From assembly GCA_964036195.1 (NCBI GenBank), contig OZ038459.1, positions 10,413,206 to 10,477,205 of the forward strand: a stretch of DNA of 64,000 bases, given 5' to 3'. Made by a program: the position numbers and the translations under genes. Source of the DNA: Sphaerolaimus hirsutus. Its lineage: Eukaryota; Nematoda; Chromadorea; Monhysterida; Sphaerolaimidae. The notes under the pieces are model-generated. The model had not been told where the DNA came from, ran no database searches, and worked only from the letters and a program-made list of their open reading frames with translations. Positions 57,793-64,000 of the stretch are shown one piece after another; within the stretch, counting starts at the first letter, position 1, and the number at the start of each line of letters is the position of its first letter.

Positions 57793-57998
57793 TACCGTAT
57801 TTCCTCGAAATACCCCCCCCCCCTCGTTTGACCCCCCCTCCCCTCTCGAGACCACTATGAAACAATCACCTCCCCTCGAAATACCCCCCCCCCCAAATTG
57901 AGTGTAAAGAGAACATGACAAATACTGCAGTTTGTGTTCTGCGTAGTACAGAACACACGTTAAAACAATGTCGGATCACGTTAGAACAGTGTTTATAC

Positions 57999-58913
57999 CA
58001 GAGTTGTGCAAATACTGGTATTTTTGGAAAACGTAAATGTAAACGTAAATACCTTTTCCAAATCAAAAGTATAAATACTAAAACGTAAGGTATTTTTAAA
58101 ATACCAAGGAATACGTAAAAAAAACGTAAACGTAAATTTTTTACACACAGTAGGTATTTGCCATTGTGCTTTGGAAAATATCATTATTTTCACATTTAGA
58201 TGGGTCAATCGCTCCATCCGCACCACTTTATGTTGTAAGTGCGGCCAAATCCAACTACGTTGGTGATTCTGGGTGAGTCCCAGACCCTGTAAAATGCCTT
58301 GTAAAATGTCAAATGGCATGCAAAGTGTCTAACTCAAAATGCCCTGGAAGGTGGCAAAACTTTGCCATTTTGCTGGGCATTTTACATGAGTTATGACATT
58401 TGCATGAAATTTTACATTTTACAGGGCATCCTACAGAGTCTGGGATTTGCACCAGAGCTTGCACTCACCCTGCCAGTTTCAAAACGTGTGCTACTCACAG
58501 TTGTTGCAAGTGGCGTCGTTGGAATTCGTCACAAAAATTTATAAACACAAGGCTCCACAAACAAAAAGGCTTCTGTGTTCAGCATTTGAACACATTCATG
58601 AATATGTACCCAGTATTCCATGTGTGGAAGCGTGCAGTCACTTTTTTCATACATCGCTTTTTTGTATGTATACATGTTAAGTTTATGCAAAAACATTAGA
58701 ATATTGTTGGCTGCGGATGGTGCGGCCCATTTGACCATTTGCATGTGTGAACGATCATAAGTTTTTTACGTTTTCCCTAGTACCCGGGTATTTTGGTCAG
58801 GAAAACGTAACAAAACGTAATGGTATTTTTGGAAAACGTAAATGTAAACATAAGTATAAATACCCGAATAACCAGGTATTTCGGGTAAACGTAAATACGT
58901 TTTTCCAACTCTG
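57999..58913. mobile_element. CAGAGTTG hAT-like element with AACGTAAACG interior
   Basis: Inverted CAGAGTTG ends and exact duplication GTTTATAC at 57991-57998 and 58914-58921. Same termini as 54694-55741. The arms are ACGTAAATGTAAACGTAAAT repeats. A GGTGCCAGTCCC-family copy (58272-58453) is nested inside. Confidence 0.9.
58272..58453. mobile_element. GGTGCCAGTCCC-family copy, intron-sized
   Basis: Left GTGAGTCCCAGACCCTGTAA and right CAGAGTCTGGGATTTGCACC, 182 bp, almost the size of the two GPCR introner-like copies. Here it sits inside a transposon and no flanking exons are seen. Confidence 0.8.
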
Positions 58914-59151
58914 GTTTATACCATCTACGTACTAATATTAGTCTACAGGAGTTTTTACATGTCAGTTATTGATGCATTTTTTTACCCCAGCGCACATCAC
59001 AAACAACGATTTTGTACAAGGATTTCAAAAAAGTTCATGCGAAATAATAACCCCCCCTCGAAATACCCCCTCGTTTAACCCCCCCCCTCCCTCCTCTCGG
59101 GAGCACTATGAAACAATCACCCCCCGCGGGGTATTTCGAGGAAATACGGTA

Positions 59152-60393
59152 TCCATATGTGCGTGGTGTACGCAGAGTGTACAGTGTCCTATATTTAACA
59201 CAATCCACATAGCTTTTTCCTATTCGATTTGATTGTAATTTGCAATAGACCTGGCGACTGAATAATGCAAAATTTTAGTGCAGTGCACTCACCAAGCAAA
59301 GGATTGAATGCCTCTAATTACATAAATACATACCTAAGAGTTAACGATGTGCACCCGTGTTAGAATCCGACCCAACCGATATCCGAACCCGATACCTCAC
59401 AACAATACCCGAAACCCGCACTCAACGCCCAAATATTTCACACAGAATCTTCAGTTAAGAAGTGAGCAGTTGAGAATTCATAGCCTGACTGCTCCAACAG
59501 CCGCACTCGATTGGCGCCCCTGTGAAGGCCACTGGAATACTGCCCTCAACCCTTAACAAAGATGTTTCAAGCACCATTGAAGGATCTTTTTGTCAGGTCT
59601 AGAATTTAAACATATTCCAGTTTCCTACTGGTATTTCTGGGACTGAGATCAAAACTGGTTGTCCAAAATATTCTGAGATAAAAACTGTGGGCCAAACTGG
59701 AGCTGCAAAAAATATGGCTCACTATTCTACTACCTATTATAATATTCGATGGCTCACTATGTTCTAATATAGTATACATTGGCGACAACACCAGCGCCAA
59801 TCACACCATGGCGCGGCACCTACGAATGCACATTCTGCTATTATAGGGGCCAAATTTCAGTGCGGGGGCACCACCCTTATTCGCCACGAAATTTCTGAAA
59901 CTGCTACCCGATGAAACTCAAGCCTCAAATTCCCAACCCTAATGTGCACTCACCTGTTCCTCATTAGCGCTACACAGATATGTTGGTGCATGGATCAAGA
60001 CTAGCTGCATGATACTTTACCTAATTTATTAATTATCCGTAAACACGCTGTAATTTGATGATAACATATACCATGTGGTTATTTAAACTTAGCTGCGTTT
60101 TTAATCTGACTCATTCTCAGACATCACAATTTATCCTAATTGCTCTTATTATTATAAGCACCCGTGCGTGTAATACGTTTAGCGTACTCAAAATCTATGG
60201 GATATTTATAGTTCAAAAATATAAGATTTAATTACCTAGATTTTCAGAATATTCATTTAAAATAAAACTTTCGTTATTTATCGGCAACATTTCTCGTTGG
60301 AATTGCTCACAAATGGCGAAATTTTAATTTGTTTTTTTATGTGAAGACCACTGGAGCTTTTTGGATAATGGTATGCAGCCATGAAAAGAAAAA
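59152..60393. other. Unassigned DNA
   Basis: No recognisable gene. CCGAACCCGATACC-like repeats occur near 59370-59430, and CAGCGCCAATCACACCATGG near 59790 recalls the CAGGGACGTA family. Confidence 0.4.
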
Positions 60394-60405
60394 TTGTTCA
60401 GTAAA

Positions 60406-60627
60406 ATGGCTGAAAGCCAATTCAGAAATTCAGCCAAATTTGACCTTGCAGCAGGGGTTGTGGTTTGGAATTTTCACAGTCAGAACAATCAACTAGTTCA
60501 CTATTGCGATCAGGACAAAAGTGGAACATTGGTTGTCTGCTGCCACCGGATTATTCAGAAGCAGTGGTTTACAATTTTCCACAAAAATAGGCCCAAAATA
60601 GTTCAAATGCAATGTCCGGTCTGTTAG
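60406..60627 (+). CDS. Weak ORF of unknown function
   Basis: ATG at 60406 opens 73 codons ending in CPVC and TAG. The sequence is mixed and soluble, with several Trp, His and Cys residues (VVVWNFH, HYCDQDKSG, VVCCHR), faintly recalling a small zinc-finger exon, but no spaced Cys/His motif is complete. It may be chance. The flanks 60628-61784 show no further exon. Confidence 0.2.
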   Translation: MAESQFRNSAKFDLAAGVVVWNFHSQNNQLVHYCDQDKSGTLVVCCHRIIQKQWFTIFHKNRPKIVQMQCPVC

Positions 60628-61784
60628 TGTGAGTTTCTAGTAGCTCACATAGATATCTAGTTATGGAGTTTGTGGCATGATATTTTTTGAAACAAATGTG
60701 AAGTTTCATTATAATCGGCGGACCGCAAAGTATGTGCCCAAAATTATTTATGTCTTGGTCGATAATGCGCGAACTGAATACTTATGTATCCACTTTCACA
60801 GGAGAAAAATATTTTAAAAAGAAAAAGGCAGAGTCGCGTACAAACGAGGAATGTTTTTCCCGTCATGTTTTTCTTTTTTTTGCATGAATTATGTTTATTT
60901 TATTAACGATGACGTCATGATGGAGTGTTTCCTTCAGGAAAATGCATAGCGTGCGGTCCGTCGAGTATACATCCAAAATGAAATTTCACTGCGAATTAAA
61001 TAACAAGATTTTGCTTCGAATCTACTCTGTATACCTGTAGTGCAGCTAGTGTTTTCAGTCAAACTTTGATTGTGACAATTGAATTTGAGTAAAAAAATTT
61101 TGCAGCTAGACTAGAGAAATTTGTGAAGATGGAGTTGGAGTAAAATTTGTCACATTTGATTGTTTTGAATTGTTTGAAAAATTTTTTTATGAAACCCTCA
61201 AAGCTACGCTCAAGTGCGAAGTGTGCGCTCCACTTGGTAAAAACCATAAGATTTTTCTTGTCGTCACTAACGATGTCAATAAAAATTCGAAAATTCAAAA
61301 ATGTTTTCAAATTTTCGATTTTTTTCTAGTATTTATGGTTGAAATCGCATATAAAATGCAAAAACGCAATTATTTTGACATGGATTCATAGCGGCGGCAG
61401 AACATGAATGTGCCAATGTGTCTGCGGTAACAGTTTGAAAAGCACAAAAGGTAAGATGCATTCAAAATTCAGCAGAAAAGTTCAATTCAAAAATGCTATA
61501 ATTTGGAGCAATTTTTTTCAAAGGTAATCAAAAAGACTTGAAAATTCGAAACGTAGCAATAAGATTCGAATCAAAATTCAAAATTCGAAAGTCTATTTCG
61601 AAAAAAACACTTATAAATTTAAACACTTTTTCCAAAGGATTGCCATCGTTAGTCGTCAGAGGTAGTCGGTGCCATTTCTTCTAGATAGCCTCATTAACGA
61701 AGCTGCATAGAACGCATAGAACGAATGGAACCGACAACCTGTGACGACAAGAAAAAATGTTATCTTATCGTGTATGTTACGTCA

Positions 61785-62201
61785 TACCGTATTACCTCGA
61801 AATACACCCATGGGGTTTTATTATTTCGCCAGCAAAATTTGAGGGGGGTTAATTCGAGGGGGGGGTTTATTCGAGGGGGTTTATTCGAGGGTTTTTTTAT
61901 TATTTCGTGAAATTCATAGTAGAGAATACGTTTTTCACACACAAAAATGGTAATAAACGCGAGAAAATAGGTAGTATTGGGGCTATAGATGTACATCTGT
62001 ACACAAATGAGCGTATAAGTGTATCTTCAATGCAAATTAGTAGTAATAAGTACATCATGTACATCGCATACATGATGTACATCATTCCTGAGGGGGGGTA
62101 TTTCGAGGGGGGGTTATTATTTCCCCAGCCCATTTTGAGGGGGGGTTAATTCGAGGGGGGGTTTATTCAAGGGGGGGGGGATAATTCGAGGTAATACGGT
62201 A
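61785..62201. mobile_element. TACCGTATT repeat, subfamily B
   Basis: Left TACCGTATTACCTCGAAATA and right GATAATTCGAGGTAATACGG, with core ATGATGTACATCATTCC. It is the most complete B copy in the window. Confidence 0.8.
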
Positions 62202-62299
62202 TATGAATATTTACCTATGTTTGTCCTAGGCGAAAGGGGTGATTCAATTTGCGAGACATAAAGAAGGTTGAAAGTCAAATTTTTTTGTCGTCAGACGTC

Positions 62300-62665
62300 A
62301 CATGTAGTATAAAAGGCAGAAAGGCAGAAAGAAAAATCACTAAAAATAGGTTAAAAGTAGCCACAAATTGTTAAAAATGGCTAAAAATAGGTATATAACG
62401 ATGTAAATAGCCGAAAACTGTGATTTTGAAGGTGAAAAACTATAAATTTGGGGCTAATTTTCTCAGAAATCGCTCCACATATATGGGTAGCTGACCGATT
62501 TGGGGGGGGGGCTCAGCAGGTAGTACCCAAAAATGTTGCCTCAAGATAGATAGATAGCTGAGCGGCCTATGGGATAGATAGATAGCTGGCGGATTTGGGG
62601 GGGGAGGTTGCATCCCCCCAGCCCCCCCCCCCCCTCCTTGGAGACCCCTGAGTGTATAGTCGCTC
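62300..62665. repeat. GATAGATAGC-type repeat
   Basis: ATATGGGTAGCTGACCGATT, GATAGATAGATAGCTGAGCG and G/C tracts, as at 14050-15012. Boundaries are uncertain. Between 62666 and 63120 I see nothing recognisable. Confidence 0.4.
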
Positions 62666-63130
62666 AAGGTGCTGCGACGCAGCTACCTACTAGTCACTGA
62701 AAAAGTGGCACCATGTCAGCACTGAGCATTGTGGCGGGGCAAGCCGTGCTATTAGCACGCAAAGGAAGCACACCGTGACGTGATGCGCAAGTGATCAGGG
62801 CGTTTTTCATATTTGAGCTGCGGCTTGCACACTGCATGTTGCGACCAATTCGCCAATTGCAAGCAAGATATTTTTATTATTTCTATAATCTAATGATGGG
62901 CGGAATGTCTTGCCGCCCCTGTGCAGACTGCGGCGATTTAAAAGTGAAATTGAAGTAGAAACATGTAAATATGACGAGTATGACACTTTGCAATTCATCA
63001 CTCAAGCATACGTAAAATACCATATTAACATTATAAAAATGCGATTAGGATAGGTACATACCTATCCACTCAAGCGCAAACATTGTGTATTATTGATGGA
63101 TTACCACACAAACAGGAAGGTAAATATGTA

Positions 63131-63145
63131 CATATATAAAAGGAG
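63131..63145 (+). promoter_or_regulatory. Candidate TATA box
   Basis: ACATATATAAAAGGAGC fits a strong TATA element, with GC-richer sequence starting about 30 bases downstream. A gene reading right would start near 63165. The only ORF nearby starts at ATG 63437. Confidence 0.3.
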
Positions 63146-63436
63146 CTGGGAAACCGAATCAAGACAACGTGGGGACAAGCGGCGCACTTGATTCACTCGA
63201 AGCTCGCCGTTTGGTCGTCCTGAAAGTGTACACACACGCATTTATTATTCCGCGCATGCAATGAAATATTCCATGGGCCCGTGGAACGCAACACAGCTGC
63301 AGCGGCAATAACTATGTAATATTTTGTATTGACGCCGGCCCTGGCTGGACGGTGCACTGCATGCAGATCACAGCCAAACCGGCCGCGCCCACGGATTGAC
63401 AAACTCAATTTGTTTCCAGCGCGCACACACTTTCAA

Positions 63437-63592
63437 ATGGCCGCCGACTTGCACGTATTCATCATTGCTTATCGTAAACCGCTGAAAGGGAGGCCCGTGG
63501 CACTTGGCATGGTGCCAGGATTTTTAATTAAAGTCCGTATACCGCGTTTTATGCTTGCCAGAGACCGATTTCACGTCCTCTACAATTTTTAA
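63437..63592 (+). CDS. Weak ORF downstream of the TATA-like site
   Basis: ATG at 63437 opens 51 codons (MAADLHVFIIAYRKPLKG ...), ending in TAA. No domain is recognised. Its position about 270 bases after a possible start site is the only support. Confidence 0.2.
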   Translation: MAADLHVFIIAYRKPLKGRPVALGMVPGFLIKVRIPRFMLARDRFHVLYNF

Positions 63593-63639
63593 AATATACA
63601 CCATGTATTTACGCCATTGTCGTAAATATGTACATAGGT

Positions 63640-64000
63640 ACCGTATTTCTTCTAATAGAAGGGCAGGTCTCCAACAGAAGGGCGTCTCCAATAGAAGGTA
63701 CACTTTTTCGACTTAATTTGGGACACAAAATAAACAGAAGGGAGGTCTCCAATAAAAGGTACACCAAGCGCTGGAATTGTGCCAAATGCATGAAAAAATT
63801 AAAAATACCAGCGGATGCCGTGCTTTGGTGGCTTTGATCCATTTATTTGATGCTATTTTTACATCAAATATTGAATGAACTCCATAAGTTATCATTCTAT
63901 GAACTGTCTGCGACGTAAAACTTTGAAAAACCTTGGCAGAACGTGAAAAAAATTCGCTGAAAAAAAGAAGGGCGGTCTCCAATAGGGGGGGGGCGTCTCC
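63640..64000. mobile_element. TACCGTATTTCTTCTAATAG repeat, cut by the window edge
   Basis: Left end TACCGTATTTCTTCTAATAG, then repeated AGAAGGGCAGGTCTCCAAT motifs, running off the right edge. It shares the first nine bases with subfamilies A and B but has its own motif. Confidence 0.6.

Larger units (their letters stand above)
57793..59151. mobile_element. TACCGTATT repeat, subfamily A, split by a hAT-like element
   Basis: Left TACCGTATTTCCTCGAAATA and right GTATTTCGAGGAAATACGGT. Removing 57999-58913 and one target copy restores the normal core (GTTTATACCATCTACGTACT). Confidence 0.8.

Noticed and set aside
59347..59556. 69-codon ORF rich in Pro and Asn
   Set aside because: It follows CCGAACCCGATACC-type repeats and has no conserved motif.

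Overview
This window is nuclear DNA from an invertebrate animal, most likely bilaterian. Housekeeping genes are split into many short exons with GT-AG introns. There is an FMRFamide-receptor-like GPCR and a Penelope-type retroelement. Most of the 64 kb is non-autonomous, palindromic transposon debris. I cannot place the phylum from the sequence alone.

Layout, left to right. (1) 1-946, + strand: the 3' end of an unrecognised RGG-rich protein gene. (2) 4120-19566, +: a ten-exon S-adenosylmethionine synthetase gene whose exons join in phase throughout; its nine introns are packed with MITEs. (3) 21687-21867, -: one RGG-rich first exon of an unknown gene. (4) 22064-24811, -: a long open Penelope-like retroelement ORF with the GIY-YIG endonuclease in front of the reverse transcriptase, as in the permuted Naiad/Chlamys type. 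(5) 28989-33011, +: a DNAJC28-like gene (J domain plus DUF1992). (6) 35515-39609, +: SURF1, a cytochrome-c-oxidase assembly factor. (7) 40300-56939, -: a multi-exon GPCR gene related to FMRFamide receptors, tail-to-tail with SURF1, with a long C-terminal tail. (8) 57-64 kb: mostly repeats, with two weak ORFs and a TATA-like site.

The repeats are the striking part. At least twelve elements have 8-bp target-site duplications that can be read directly, as in hAT elements, and many have interiors made of one short repeated motif. A second family, with ends TACCGTATT and G/C homopolymer tracts, recurs more than ten times. A third palindromic family with ends near GGTGCCAGTCCC makes up two complete introns of the GPCR gene, which suggests introner-like intron gain. 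DNAJC28 and SURF1 are presumed mitochondrial, S-adenosylmethionine synthetase is cytosolic, and the GPCR is a membrane receptor; nothing suggests the genes work as a unit.
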